From assembly GCA_035362715.1 (NCBI GenBank), contig DAOSDU010000009.1, forward strand, positions 1 through 64,000: DNA of 64,000 nucleotides, written 5' to 3'. Below are positions 16,934 to 26,123 of the stretch, piece by piece. The notes under the pieces were generated by a model. It was not told where the DNA came from, did not search any database, and saw nothing but the letters and a program-made list of their open reading frames with translations. This DNA is from Methanofastidiosum sp. (GTDB taxonomy: Archaea; Methanobacteriota_B; Thermococci; Methanofastidiosales; Methanofastidiosaceae). Made by a program: the position numbers and the translations under genes. How positions within the stretch are numbered: the first letter of the stretch is position 1; the number at the start of each line of letters is the position of its first letter.

Positions 16934-17108
16934 ATGAAAAATGGAAGAAGACGATTTATTGGGTCATCGGTCGTGGCGAAGAGGATCTCTGATCCATAAA
17001 TTGGCATTTAAAAGGGGAGTGCATGTAGTTGAAAAAGAAAAAGACCTTTCCAGTAAAGGTTTCTCCAAAGAGATTTGTAGCATGGCTCCCGAAACTGGAT
17101 TTTTCTGA
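16934..17108 (+). other. Overlapping short leader ORFs upstream of the MgtE-type transporter
   Basis: Two short frames lie at the predicted mRNA 5' end. ATG 16934 opens a 21-codon frame ending SDP and stop (16997-16999). ATG 16941 opens a 55-codon frame starting MEEDDLLGHRSW that runs out of frame into the transporter gene to a stop at 17106-17108. A GGATC-tct-GATCC hairpin spans 16983-16995, just before the GGGGAG ribosome site at 17014-17019. Acidic or Pro-containing leader peptides are known Mg2+ sensors upstream of bacterial Mg transporters; whether either frame is translated is unknown. Confidence 0.3.
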
Positions 17109-18285
17109 TTTTTATACAATAATTAAACAGAGCATGTTTGCACTTATAATCTGTGCTTTTGCCGATATTCTTGCAGGAATTTATCTCACAAAGATGATTG
17201 GCTTCTTGATTTTATTGCCTGGAATATTGACAATGCTTCCCGCCACAATTGACATGAGAGGTAATATCTATGCTTCAATGGGATCAAGGATTTCAACAGG
17301 CCTGCATACTGGTGAAATAACTCCCAGTCTGAGAGGATCAAAATTAATAGCAGAAAATGTATATTCTTCCCTTATACAGACTGTAGTTATGGCCACAGTA
17401 ATAGCTTTTTTTGCAATGATCGGGGGATTTCTCATTGGTAATCAAACGATAGGATTTGTCCATCTGTTTTTTATTTCATTATTTGCATCCCTTGTTGCTG
17501 CAATTGGTCTCATTTTAACTACACTATTAGTATCTATTCTCTCTTTTAAAAAAGGCCTTGATCCTGACAATGTATCCTCGCCGCTGATTGCGTCAATTGG
17601 AGATATTTTAAACGTAGCATCCCTTTTCGCAATTGGGGCGCTATCTTTCTCTTTAAGCAAAGGATTCATGTTATTCTCTAGCCTTATTATAAGTGGCATT
17701 ATAATTATTTTTTCTTTATTTTCTGTTAGGAATAGTTATTATGCAAAAAAAATATTAAAAGAATCCATGGCATTTCTAGCAATATGCGCTTTTTTGAGTA
17801 CCCTTGCAGGTTCACTTCTTGACAAAAACTTAGAGTTCATAGGTATTTTTCCTTTATTGCTTGTATTGTCTCCTCTTTTTAATGCAGAAAATGGAAATAT
17901 AGGGAGCATTCTATCGGCTAGAATTTCTACAAGCTTTCACTTAGGTCAGGCAGAAATTACTTTTCTACCTAAGTTAAAGATATTGAAAGAATTTTTCAAT
18001 ACATTTGCAATTACAATAATTCTATTCCCCTTACTTGCCATAATTGCTTTTGTGATGTCAGCACTACTTGATATACCTCAGATGGCTTTCTTTGTAATTC
18101 TTAAATTATCCATATTTGTAGCCATTATATCTTCATTTGCTGCAATGCTTACTTCATACTATCTTACATATTTCTCAATAAGAACAAATATTGACCCTGA
18201 TAATGTGGTAATACCTTTACTTACAAGCGTAATGGATATTGCAAGTGTAAGTATTTTGATTCTTGTTGCAACAATTATTCTTTAG
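17029..18285 (+). CDS. MgtE/SLC41-type divalent cation transporter, two fused MgtE membrane domains
   Basis: The protein has 418 aa. It is an internal duplication: each half has about five membrane segments and matching motifs. PATIDMRGNIYASMGSRIST pairs with NAENGNIGSILSARIST, and DPDNVSSPLIASIGDI pairs with DPDNVVIPLLTSVMDI. This is the SLC41-like fused form lacking the bacterial N and CBS domains, expected to carry Mg2+ or related ions. The TTG start follows a stop in the same frame and has GGGGAG nine bases upstream. The leader region carries short ORFs and a hairpin that could regulate translation. Confidence 0.9.
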   Translation: MKKKKTFPVKVSPKRFVAWLPKLDFSDFYTIIKQSMFALIICAFADILAGIYLTKMIGFLILLPGILTMLPATIDMRGNIYASMGSRISTGLHTGEITPSLRGSKLIAENVYSSLIQTVVMATVIAFFAMIGGFLIGNQTIGFVHLFFISLFASLVAAIGLILTTLLVSILSFKKGLDPDNVSSPLIASIGDILNVASLFAIGALSFSLSKGFMLFSSLIISGIIIIFSLFSVRNSYYAKKILKESMAFLAICAFLSTLAGSLLDKNLEFIGIFPLLLVLSPLFNAENGNIGSILSARISTSFHLGQAEITFLPKLKILKEFFNTFAITIILFPLLAIIAFVMSALLDIPQMAFFVILKLSIFVAIISSFAAMLTSYYLTYFSIRTNIDPDNVVIPLLTSVMDIASVSILILVATIIL

Positions 18286-18318
18286 TTTAAGCTGAGAATT
18301 TAGGCCAAATCTAATAGT

Positions 18319-18906
18319 TTAGAATATACTTTTTATACCGAGAATTATGAACTTCACACCCCAAGAAAGAGTAACAAGGCCAAGAATAGTTGTAGCAACT
18401 TGAGTTGCTGTATCGCCCAATATTTTTTTTACCTTATTTGACATAAGGAATAATAAAACTGTTATTAAAAGAACAATCCCCACGGCAAGACCTGTTAGAA
18501 CTTTTCCATAGTCGCTGCTTGCTAGGATTATTGTAAATATTGTGGCAGGCCCTGTTATAAGGGGTGTTGCAATAATAGAAGCCAAAGCTCTAGCTGAGTT
18601 CTCTTTTTTCTCATGAGTATTTATCAGAGGTTCACCAAGGACCATCTTTATTCCTAGTATTGTTAGTACTATTCCCCCGGCTATTCTAAACTCGTCCAGA
18701 GTTGTGCTGAATAGTTCCAACAAACGCTGGCCCAAAATAAGTACCAAAAAACATAGTAAAACAGCAATTAGTATCGCAAGTATGCCCGTCTTTTGCCTTT
18801 CCTTTGGAACCATCGTCGAGGAAGTAGCATAAAAAACAAAGAAACTTGCAAGAGGGTCAATAACTACAAAAAACAAAATTATAAGCTGTATCAGTGTTCC
18901 TAGCAT
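18319..18906 (-). CDS. MarC family integral membrane protein
   Basis: The protein has about 195 aa with six membrane segments. VIDPLASFFVFYATS near the N-terminus and EFRIAGGIVLTILGIKMV are typical of MarC/UPF0056. The frame extends to 18930, but ATG 18906 has a clear ribosome site (GAGGGA), so I prefer it. Substrate is unknown; despite the name, MarC is not established as a drug exporter. It lies convergent with the MgtE-type transporter and downstream of leuS on the same strand. Confidence 0.9.
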   Translation of the reverse strand: MLGTLIQLIILFFVVIDPLASFFVFYATSSTMVPKERQKTGILAILIAVLLCFLVLILGQRLLELFSTTLDEFRIAGGIVLTILGIKMVLGEPLINTHEKKENSARALASIIATPLITGPATIFTIILASSDYGKVLTGLAVGIVLLITVLLFLMSNKVKKILGDTATQVATTILGLVTLSWGVKFIILGIKSIF

Positions 18907-18976
18907 AGGCGTTCCCTCTTGGTATGTCAAACACTATACCAGTATAAATTGATTTCTGTTAGTTAAATTAAAAGAA

Positions 18977-21808
18977 TTATTTAAAATAGATATGTATTCC
19001 TGGTTTTCTTGGGAGTGCTTTCTTCCTATCGTTTCCAAGATCTTCTAAGGGGTCTATGTTAATCTCTGTTTTGAATTCTTCCTTTAAAAATGCCTTTGCT
19101 TCGTTAAGTACCTCTTTTTCATCAAATCTTTCCGGGAAGTATCTGTTCTTAAAGCACCTTTGGATTATGAGATTTACGTCTTTTCCATTTTTTCTGAAAT
19201 CCTCATTTGACATTGCTGTTTTAATAGCTTCACCCATATTGTCTTTTGTTTTTATAGCTTCAATAAGGTCCCACTTCCAGTTTTCTGCAGTGAATATGTC
19301 AATTCTTCCTAGAGTTTTTTGTTCTCCTCTTGATAGGACATTTGTTATCTCTCTTATGTCATTAACAACTTCTTCAATGTAGTATTCACTCTCTTCTGAA
19401 ATTTTATCGATCATTTCTTCCTTGTATTCGGGCCAGGGGTAATTTGATATAAATGGCTCAAATCCTAGCTTTTCCCAAATCTCTTCACAGATATGGGGTG
19501 TAAAGGGTGTCAATATCAGTGTTTGAGTTTTTATAACTTCAGAAATGACCTCTTTGTTTGGAGAGTTAAGACATCTCTTTAAGTACCACTTAAGGTCTCT
19601 TTGAAGGTCAAAGAATCCTTTCGAAAGAGCTGTCCTAAAATTGGAATCATTCATAGCTTCAGTTGTTTCTTTTATCGCTTTATCTAAAACAGATAAGAAC
19701 CACCTGTCTATGTACAACTTTTCAGTTCTACCTTTTCCATAATTTTCAACGCAGAAATCCTGCCAATTCTTCAATTTGTCAGTAATTGTTCTTGCAAATT
19801 CACTGTCCCAGTTGGGATCGTCAAGGCCTTCTCCACCATTCATTAGGGTAATCCTCGCCGCATCAGCACCATACATTTTCACAATCTGTTTTATTGTATA
19901 GAAGTTACCTTTGGATTTACTCATCTTTTCTCCGTCTACGAGCACCCAACCGTTTACTCCAAATCCCTTGGGCCACAGCTCTTCAGGAAATATGGCAGCG
20001 TGATTGAATATGCAAAAAGAAAGATGATTCTGGATTAAGTCCTTTCCACTGTTCCTAAATTCAAAAGGATACCAGTATTCAAACTCTTTCTTCATATCCG
20101 AAACTAATTCTTTTGACAGTCCGCTTTTAGCTGAAACTTCATCTAGATTGCCACGTTTCAAATAAATATAATCAAAGAAATAATCATCAAGTTTTTTTGG
20201 ATCAATTTTATAGGATGGATCTTCAAAGTATTTTGCTAAAACATAGTAGGCCATGTAGATGGTAGAATCCGAAAGTGACTCAATTACCCATTTTTCATCC
20301 CATGGAAGTTTTGTTCCAAGTCCAAACTCCCTTGTGCATGCCCAATCCTTTAACCAGTCAAGAACATACTCAAACTGTTTTCTGGCCTTCTCGGGGTAAA
20401 TATTCATTTGTGCAAGACATTTTTTTGCCAAATCTTTCCATTCTGGATTTCCATATGCTAAAAACCACTGGTCGGATACTATCTTTACAACACCTTGTGT
20501 AAGGCATCTGCATACTACCTTTCCAGGGAGCTCATAAAACAATGTTGCAACACCATCATTAATAAAATCATTGACAATAATTTTTTTGACATCAGAAACT
20601 TTAATTCCTTTATATTTGCCAGTTCTCTCGTTTAATATTCCCTGGTGGAACTCTTTCTTGTAAATAATATTAGTTGCTTCTTCAAGTTTGTCGACATCTT
20701 TTTGAGAAGCGATTCCCATATTTTCAGAAATCTCTATTGCAGGATTCTTGCCAAAATCCTCTACAGTAATCAGTGAAATTGGAGCTATATTCTTGACAAG
20801 AGTTTCTGAAACACCATATTTTGATGGATTTGATTGTATGTCTTTCAATGCCATATAATCGTATGGGGCGTGCGATGGAACAGACATGACAACTCCAGTA
20901 CCTATCTCGGGCGATACAAAAGATGCAGGAAGAATTGGAATTTTGTCTCCTGTCAGGGGATTTTCACACGATTTTCCAATCAATTCTTTTGATTCTAATT
21001 CTCTAATGATCTTGACGTTGTGTTTTTGATTAATTAATTTCTCAGCTGCAACAGGAGATATTATCCAGATTTCATTGTCAACATCAACTTCTATATATTT
21101 GAAGTTTGGATTCATCCACATGTTTGTAACGCCAAAAACAGTTTCTACTCTATATGTGGCGGCAGGTAGTATCTTTCCATCAAATTTGAATTTAAGTAAG
21201 ATTATTTCTTCAGGAGTGATGCCCTCACCTTCAAGCCTTGCATGATCCCCTATGGGATTGTTGCATTTTGGGCACCAAGTTACAGGGTGTTCACCTTTAA
21301 CAACAAAGTTTTTTTCTTTTAATTTGTTGAACTGCCATCTGATGAATTTATCATAATAGGGATTTAGCGAAGTTGTTATGAAACTTCTTCTCCAATCAAT
21401 ACATAAACCTAGGAGTTTTAGATCTTTAATCGATTCCTCTGGAAAATACCTTACCCAAAATTCAGGTTCGGAAAATTTTGGAATTAACTCTTTTGGAACT
21501 TCCATCTTTTCTAATATCTCAATCTGTAATTTCTCACCGTCTCGAACTCTCTCGGCGGCAGCAACTATTGGTGTTCCAGTTGCATGAAATCCAAAAGGAA
21601 AGATTGTGTTGTATCCGCACATCCTCTTATATCGTGCAAAAACTTCTGCCCTCATCAGGGAAAACGAATGGCCCAAGTGCATGAATCCATTAACATACGG
21701 GTAAGGAAAGTTTACAAAAAATTTTTTCATGTTTTTGGGGTCAGAATAGAAAATTCTAGCTTCTTCCCATTTCTTCTGCCATTTTTCTTCGATTTCCAAG
21801 AGAACCAT
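18977..21808 (-). CDS. leuS: Leucyl-tRNA synthetase (archaeal/eukaryotic type)
   Basis: The protein has 943 aa, normal for the archaeal enzyme. HLGH at residues 44-47 is the class I HIGH signature, and KMSKSKGN near residue 630 the KMSKS loop. The editing domain (about 150-450) contains the GTGVVMSVPSHAPYDYMAL stretch that recognises mischarged tRNA. It charges tRNA-Leu in the cytoplasm. A TATATTTAAA element at 21837-21846 lies about 26 bases upstream of the predicted transcription start near 21816. It is divergent from the hydrogenase operon, with about 163 bases between them. Confidence 0.97.
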   Translation of the reverse strand: MVLLEIEEKWQKKWEEARIFYSDPKNMKKFFVNFPYPYVNGFMHLGHSFSLMRAEVFARYKRMCGYNTIFPFGFHATGTPIVAAAERVRDGEKLQIEILEKMEVPKELIPKFSEPEFWVRYFPEESIKDLKLLGLCIDWRRSFITTSLNPYYDKFIRWQFNKLKEKNFVVKGEHPVTWCPKCNNPIGDHARLEGEGITPEEIILLKFKFDGKILPAATYRVETVFGVTNMWMNPNFKYIEVDVDNEIWIISPVAAEKLINQKHNVKIIRELESKELIGKSCENPLTGDKIPILPASFVSPEIGTGVVMSVPSHAPYDYMALKDIQSNPSKYGVSETLVKNIAPISLITVEDFGKNPAIEISENMGIASQKDVDKLEEATNIIYKKEFHQGILNERTGKYKGIKVSDVKKIIVNDFINDGVATLFYELPGKVVCRCLTQGVVKIVSDQWFLAYGNPEWKDLAKKCLAQMNIYPEKARKQFEYVLDWLKDWACTREFGLGTKLPWDEKWVIESLSDSTIYMAYYVLAKYFEDPSYKIDPKKLDDYFFDYIYLKRGNLDEVSAKSGLSKELVSDMKKEFEYWYPFEFRNSGKDLIQNHLSFCIFNHAAIFPEELWPKGFGVNGWVLVDGEKMSKSKGNFYTIKQIVKMYGADAARITLMNGGEGLDDPNWDSEFARTITDKLKNWQDFCVENYGKGRTEKLYIDRWFLSVLDKAIKETTEAMNDSNFRTALSKGFFDLQRDLKWYLKRCLNSPNKEVISEVIKTQTLILTPFTPHICEEIWEKLGFEPFISNYPWPEYKEEMIDKISEESEYYIEEVVNDIREITNVLSRGEQKTLGRIDIFTAENWKWDLIEAIKTKDNMGEAIKTAMSNEDFRKNGKDVNLIIQRCFKNRYFPERFDEKEVLNEAKAFLKEEFKTEINIDPLEDLGNDRKKALPRKPGIHIYFK

Positions 21809-21922
21809 CTACCTTATTTAAAACACGTTTTTAGGCTATATTTAAAGGTTTTTATTAGTCATATATTTAATTATCAAGAAATTTTTTAGAATTAAAATCG
21901 CTGATTAACGATTGACGAAACA

Positions 21923-21930
21923 TTTATAAA
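21923..21930 (+). promoter_or_regulatory. TATA box of the Ehb-type hydrogenase operon
   Basis: TTTATAAA lies about 49 bases before the first gene, putting transcription start near 21950 and leaving a short leader with a GAAGGTG ribosome site before ATG 21972. Confidence 0.6.
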
Positions 21931-21971
21931 CTATGAATAAACCTTTTACTCAAATTCCGAAGGTGTAAAAA

Positions 21972-22289
21972 ATGAGTAAAGCTCTAAGACCATTTTGGGG
22001 TATTGTCTATTTTATAGGTTTAGTATATTACATCGTTGTTTCTGCAAGAGACGTTTTAATTCAATGTGTCAATGGGAAAATAGATCCTGTAGTAATGGAA
22101 ATCGATACAGTTCTTAAGAGACCTGTTTCCATGGCAATTCTTGCCAACAGTATTACTTTGACGCCCGGAACATTGACTATTGATGTCTTTCCAGAAAAGC
22201 AGAAATTGTTAGTTGCTGTAATATCTCCTAGAAGTCAAAAAGATGTAATTCCTTTTGAAGGTTGGATAAAAAAGATGGTGGAGGATTAA
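21972..22289 (+). CDS. ehbA: Hydrogenase membrane subunit, MnhE/MrpE-like (EhbA position)
   Basis: The protein has 105 aa and starts with about one N-terminal membrane segment, then a soluble beta-rich part containing SMAILANSITLTPGTLTIDV, the MrpE/MnhE signature. It is the first gene of a sixteen-gene block whose order (MrpE, F, G, DUF4040, MrpC, MrpD, small proteins, MnhB, polyferredoxins, NiFe small and large, NuoH-like) matches the ehb operon of methanogens. Mrp modules couple ferredoxin/H2 redox chemistry to Na+ or H+ movement across the membrane. Confidence 0.85.
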   Translation: MSKALRPFWGIVYFIGLVYYIVVSARDVLIQCVNGKIDPVVMEIDTVLKRPVSMAILANSITLTPGTLTIDVFPEKQKLLVAVISPRSQKDVIPFEGWIKKMVED

Positions 22290-22622
22290 ATGAACAAGAA
22301 TAATATTTTATTAGTGCTAATTTTAGCTGTAATCTTAGTAGTCGGTCATTATCTCCAACTTAAAGACTATTATGTTTACGTGATGCTGATAGGGCTTGGC
22401 GTTGCTATTATCTCTGGTCTTAGAGTAACTACTGTTAGAGGGGTATGTAATTCCCTAGCCGGTGCGAGTGCCGCTGAAATCGGTGTTGCCACGGGTTTCA
22501 TGATTGTAGGAAAAATGTACGGGATTCCTTATTTTTCTGATATAGCAATTTATTTACTTCTACTTGGCCCAGTAGGAACATTGATAATTTCTAGATTCTT
22601 TAGAGGGGGGATAGCAGAATGA
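22290..22622 (+). CDS. ehbB: Hydrogenase membrane subunit, MnhF/MrpF-like (EhbB position)
   Basis: The protein has 110 aa with three membrane helices. It is longer than typical MrpF and carries the conserved short loop with small residues (GASAAEIGVATGFMIVG). ATG directly follows the upstream stop. Position between MrpE- and MrpG-like genes supports the assignment. Confidence 0.75.
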   Translation: MNKNNILLVLILAVILVVGHYLQLKDYYVYVMLIGLGVAIISGLRVTTVRGVCNSLAGASAAEIGVATGFMIVGKMYGIPYFSDIAIYLLLLGPVGTLIISRFFRGGIAE

Positions 22623-22906
22623 ACGTGTATTCATATATGGAACTACTACTTCCTTATTTCTATTTAATATCTGGAATGGGACTCATCGGCGTTGCTTTAG
22701 GACTTTTCAGATTTGGGCAGAGGAAGAATATAGTATATGCAAGGCTTCATATCTTAGGTGTAATGGATGTCGTATGTATACTTGTTATTATTTTCCTTGG
22801 AAATCCAGTTGCAATTTTGGCAGCTTTAGCTCACTTTTTCCTAATGCCTTTTGCAGTTCATTCGATATCTTGGGCAGATTTAACGGAGGCTGATGATGAT
22901 GTTTGA
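22619..22906 (+). CDS. ehbC: Hydrogenase membrane subunit, MnhG/MrpG-like (EhbC position)
   Basis: The protein has 95 aa and three membrane helices. GLFRFGQRKNIVYARLHILGVMDV matches the MrpG pattern (F-R-x-P-D-x-Y-x-R-x-H). It overlaps the preceding gene by 4 bases (ATGA) and the next by 14, indicating tight translational coupling. In Mrp and Mbh complexes this subunit sits with MrpE and F in the sodium-translocating part. Confidence 0.85.
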   Translation: MNVYSYMELLLPYFYLISGMGLIGVALGLFRFGQRKNIVYARLHILGVMDVVCILVIIFLGNPVAILAALAHFFLMPFAVHSISWADLTEADDDV

Positions 22907-23135
22907 TTATATATTGTTATTTGCAGTAGCTTTGTCCGCTTTAATGGCGATAATACAGGAAAATCTTTACAAGAGCATTATTATTTTGACTTTTGAAAGT
23001 TTTTCGTTGGCAGCAATATTCCATTTCTTACTTGCTACAGATGTTGCCGCAGTACAAGCAATTTTGGGTGCAGCACTGTTACCTGGTCTATTCATAGTGG
23101 CACTCTATAAAACAACAAAGGGGAGGGATGAGTAA
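22893..23135 (+). CDS. ehbD: Hydrogenase membrane subunit, DUF4040/MrpB N-terminal-like (EhbD position)
   Basis: The protein has 80 aa and three membrane helices, with ENLYKSIIILTFESFSLAAIFHFLLATDVAAVQAILGAA, characteristic of the DUF4040 subunit (MbhD). Three ATG codons occur in a row at the start, any of which may be used. The acidic membrane residues are in the usual places for the antiporter module. Confidence 0.85.
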   Translation: MMMFDYILLFAVALSALMAIIQENLYKSIIILTFESFSLAAIFHFLLATDVAAVQAILGAALLPGLFIVALYKTTKGRDE

Positions 23136-23540
23136 ATGGAACCCTTTCAAGTAGCTTCTTTCATGACTGCTGGAGTTTTGATTGTAACTGGTTTATGGGC
23201 ACTATTAATGATGGACAACATTCTAAAAAAAATAATTGGTGCAAACTTGATTGGGGACGGGGCAAATCTTGTCTTGATCAGTATTGGATACAGGCCTGGA
23301 GGATTTATCCCTGAGGTAATGCATCACTTCCATGCAACAGCAACACCCTCAAATTATTCCCATTTGTTACAATTTGAGGAATTTGCAAGTAACGCTTCAT
23401 ACTCGTTGCCATTTGCATTAGTTCTTACAAACATTGTCATTGGCGCTTCTACACTTTCAGTCATGTTGGCGCTAGCAGTTGTTTTGTATAAGAAATACCA
23501 TACTTTAAGTGTTCAAAAGATGTTCGAGGGGGATGAATAA
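23136..23540 (+). CDS. ehbE: Hydrogenase membrane subunit, MnhC/MrpC-like (EhbE position)
   Basis: The protein has 134 aa. LMMDNILKKIIGANLIGDGANLVLISIGY and the C-terminal LPFALVLTNIVIGASTLSVMLALAVVLYKKY are the NuoK/MrpC pattern. A loop insert of about 40 residues between helices 2 and 3 (His-rich MHHFHATATPSNYSHLLQ) is longer than usual and is the oddest feature. It directly follows the DUF4040 gene. Confidence 0.85.
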   Translation: MEPFQVASFMTAGVLIVTGLWALLMMDNILKKIIGANLIGDGANLVLISIGYRPGGFIPEVMHHFHATATPSNYSHLLQFEEFASNASYSLPFALVLTNIVIGASTLSVMLALAVVLYKKYHTLSVQKMFEGDE

Positions 23541-25010
23541 ATGTTAAACAACAGTACTTTAATTCCACTGATGGTTGTACTTCCATTGATAATGGCGATT
23601 TTGGTAAACTTTCTTCATCAAAAAGATAAGTCTGTAAAGTTTATCTCTATTGTATCTTTGATTGTCTTTGTCTTCATACCAGTTGTAACTCTGTATGGGG
23701 TACATTTGTTCAGCGGTCATCTTCGAACAGGCAGTTTTCCTGAAATATCAAAATTGTTGATACCTGATGTATACATGGGAATAGTATACTCTTATGGGTC
23801 AGTTCAGAAAATACTAATGGTAGTCCTTACCATAATTACAGGTTTTACTGTTCTGACAGTACTAAATAAAAAGATGATTTCAGGGGTATATATAGCCATG
23901 ATTTTCATTAGTCTGGCTTCAACTAGTGCAATAATGTTAGCTGACGATATATTCAACTTCTTTGTTTTCACTGAAATCTTAGTAGTTGCGCAAGTAGCAC
24001 TTGTAATAGCAGTTCAAGATACTAAATCCTTCAAAGCAGGATTTAAATATATGATTTTTGGAACAATTTCAGGGGCTTCAATTCTATTAGGAATTGCTCT
24101 CCTCTTAGGAGTATACGGACTTTTGAATATAACAGATCTATCAAATGCTATTAAAGCCGGTGGACAGTTAAATCCAATTGCATTATCTGCTGTGTCGTTG
24201 TTAACACTGGGATGGCTTTATGAATCGGGTCTTTTCCCATTTCATATAATTAAGTGCAATATGTATGAAAATGCAAAACCAGAAATATCTGCATTATTGC
24301 AAGTTCAGTCTAAGTTTGTTCTTGTTGCAATGGCTATAATTTTATTCAGAGTGTTCTCTGGCTTTGCTCTTCTAAAATCTGTAATGCTGGGATTTGCAAT
24401 ATTCACCGTTGTCTTAGGTTCAGTAATGGCTTTACAACAGGTAGAACTTAGAAAGCTTCTATCATTTGTAGCAGTATCCCAAGCGGGGCTTGTAGCAGTA
24501 GGATTTGGGATAGGTACTTCCTTTGCTATTGCAGCAGGTATTTTCCATGCAATTAATGATGTATTAAGCATGGCAATACTATTCTTCATTGCAAGCTTTG
24601 TTTACGATAAATTCAAAACAACAAAACTGGAAGAACTTGGAGATGGATTACAGGTTGTTCCTTTAGTAGGATTTGTAATGTTATTAGCAACTCTGGCTAT
24701 ATCTGGAGTTCCACCATTTAACTCTTATCAAAGTGAATGGAGATTAATTCAGGCCGCAGCTCAAGCGGGAGTACCTGAACTCGGAGTGCTAGTAATATTA
24801 TTGAGCGTAGCAACATTTGTTGCGATTATAAAAGCATTCTTCATGATATTCATGAAACCAGGGCCAAAAGTAGAAGTCAATACAGAAGTTCGTGGAACGA
24901 TGTTCAAGGCAATTATTGTGATATTGATACTAACATGTCTTGCAATAGGATTGTTCCCAAATATAATCTACGATCCAATATATAATTTTGTTGTTTCCTT
25001 GGGGGTGTGA
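23541..25010 (+). CDS. ehbF: Antiporter-like subunit, NuoM/MrpD family (EhbF position)
   Basis: The protein has 489 aa with about 14 membrane helices. LADDIFNFFVFTEILVVAQVALV carries the conserved helix-5 Glu, and GWLYESGLFPFHIIKCNMYENAKPEISALL the lysine region, typical of the proton/sodium-channel subunits of complex I and Mbh. It is the main ion-pumping subunit of the module. The next gene begins at a TTG four bases on. Confidence 0.92.
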   Translation: MLNNSTLIPLMVVLPLIMAILVNFLHQKDKSVKFISIVSLIVFVFIPVVTLYGVHLFSGHLRTGSFPEISKLLIPDVYMGIVYSYGSVQKILMVVLTIITGFTVLTVLNKKMISGVYIAMIFISLASTSAIMLADDIFNFFVFTEILVVAQVALVIAVQDTKSFKAGFKYMIFGTISGASILLGIALLLGVYGLLNITDLSNAIKAGGQLNPIALSAVSLLTLGWLYESGLFPFHIIKCNMYENAKPEISALLQVQSKFVLVAMAIILFRVFSGFALLKSVMLGFAIFTVVLGSVMALQQVELRKLLSFVAVSQAGLVAVGFGIGTSFAIAAGIFHAINDVLSMAILFFIASFVYDKFKTTKLEELGDGLQVVPLVGFVMLLATLAISGVPPFNSYQSEWRLIQAAAQAGVPELGVLVILLSVATFVAIIKAFFMIFMKPGPKVEVNTEVRGTMFKAIIVILILTCLAIGLFPNIIYDPIYNFVVSLGV

Positions 25011-25013
25011 TAA

Positions 25014-25325
25014 TTGTTAGAGAAAGTATACGAAATATTCCATGAAAAGATGAAAGATAAAGGACAAGGAATGGGTATAGGAAGTGCCCTTACATCAGAA
25101 TTTCTAATGCTATCATTCCTTCTAATAGGAGCAATATTAGTATTAAGAACTGCCAATTCGACAATATTGGGATTTGGCGCACTTATTATACTTGGGGGAA
25201 TTCTATTTACAGTTCCCACTGTGTTCAAAGTAGAGAAAGAAAATACCGATTCCATAAATCTATCTTCGTTCTATGTGGCTCTAACACTTGCACTTCTATT
25301 TGTCATATTCTTAGGAGGGATTTAA
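25014..25325 (+). CDS. ehbG: Hydrogenase small membrane subunit (EhbG position)
   Basis: The protein has 103 aa, with an amphipathic charged N-terminus (EIFHEKMKDKGQGMG) and three membrane helices. I recognise it mainly by position after the MrpD-like gene, as EhbG of methanogens. The TTG start has GGGGGTG upstream. Function within the complex is not established. Confidence 0.65.
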   Translation: MLEKVYEIFHEKMKDKGQGMGIGSALTSEFLMLSFLLIGAILVLRTANSTILGFGALIILGGILFTVPTVFKVEKENTDSINLSSFYVALTLALLFVIFLGGI

Positions 25326-26123
25326 GTGAAAACAAGTAACTATCAGCAGGGTAGAAATATAATCGCAGGAGTATCTTTAGTGATAGCTTCATTTGTTATC
25401 CTAAGAACACTTTACCAGTTTAGCGATTATTTGGTGCCTGGAATGAGTTACCTATACAATTTGTACAGCGGTAACATTGCACCTAACGTTATTACAGTTA
25501 TACTGTTTGACTTTAGAGGTTACGATACATTAGGAGAAACTTTCATTCTGATTACTGCCGTAATAACAACAACAGTTGTATTTGGGTGGGGGTCATTAAA
25601 AGGATACAAGAAAAAAGAAACTCCAGAAATGACAGATCAATCTACAGTTATTCAAAGATTGATGGCATTTCCGTTAGCAATATTCCTTGTAGCTTTTGGT
25701 GTTACAATTGTCTTAGGTGGACATATTTCACCCGGTGGAGGTTTCCCAGGTGGGGCAGTAATAGCTACGGGATACTTTCTAACTGTTGTTATTTATGGCC
25801 TTAAGAAAACACCTCTAAGATTCACTCATAGATATCTTGTTAATCTATCAACTATCGGGGCATTAATATTCTTACTAACAGGAGTTGTTGGGCTTGTCTT
25901 TACTACATATTATTACGGGACAGGTTACTACCTATACAATACTGGTGTTGATCCATACGATATAATACATGTTGGGGCATTCGGATGGGATAATTTCCTT
26001 GATTATCCAGACCCAACACACCCAGGTGTACTTCCGTACTTGAACATAGGTGTAGGATTAAACGTGTTGGCAGGTCTTTCGTTAATAGCTATGTTCTTAA
26101 TGGAGGCGAAAAGAGATGAGTAG
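25326..26123 (+). CDS. ehbI: Fused MbhE-MnhB-like membrane subunit (EhbH/EhbI position)
   Basis: The protein has 265 aa. The N-terminal 95 residues resemble MbhE/EhbH (FDFRGYDTLGETFILITAVITT). Residues from about 115 are the MnhB/MrpB domain with GHISPGGGFPGGAVIATGYFL. In Mbh of Thermococcales these are two genes; here they form one polypeptide. Seven or more membrane helices are visible. The stop overlaps the next start by 8 bases. It forms part of the sodium module of the complex. Confidence 0.82.
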   Translation: MKTSNYQQGRNIIAGVSLVIASFVILRTLYQFSDYLVPGMSYLYNLYSGNIAPNVITVILFDFRGYDTLGETFILITAVITTTVVFGWGSLKGYKKKETPEMTDQSTVIQRLMAFPLAIFLVAFGVTIVLGGHISPGGGFPGGAVIATGYFLTVVIYGLKKTPLRFTHRYLVNLSTIGALIFLLTGVVGLVFTTYYYGTGYYLYNTGVDPYDIIHVGAFGWDNFLDYPDPTHPGVLPYLNIGVGLNVLAGLSLIAMFLMEAKRDE

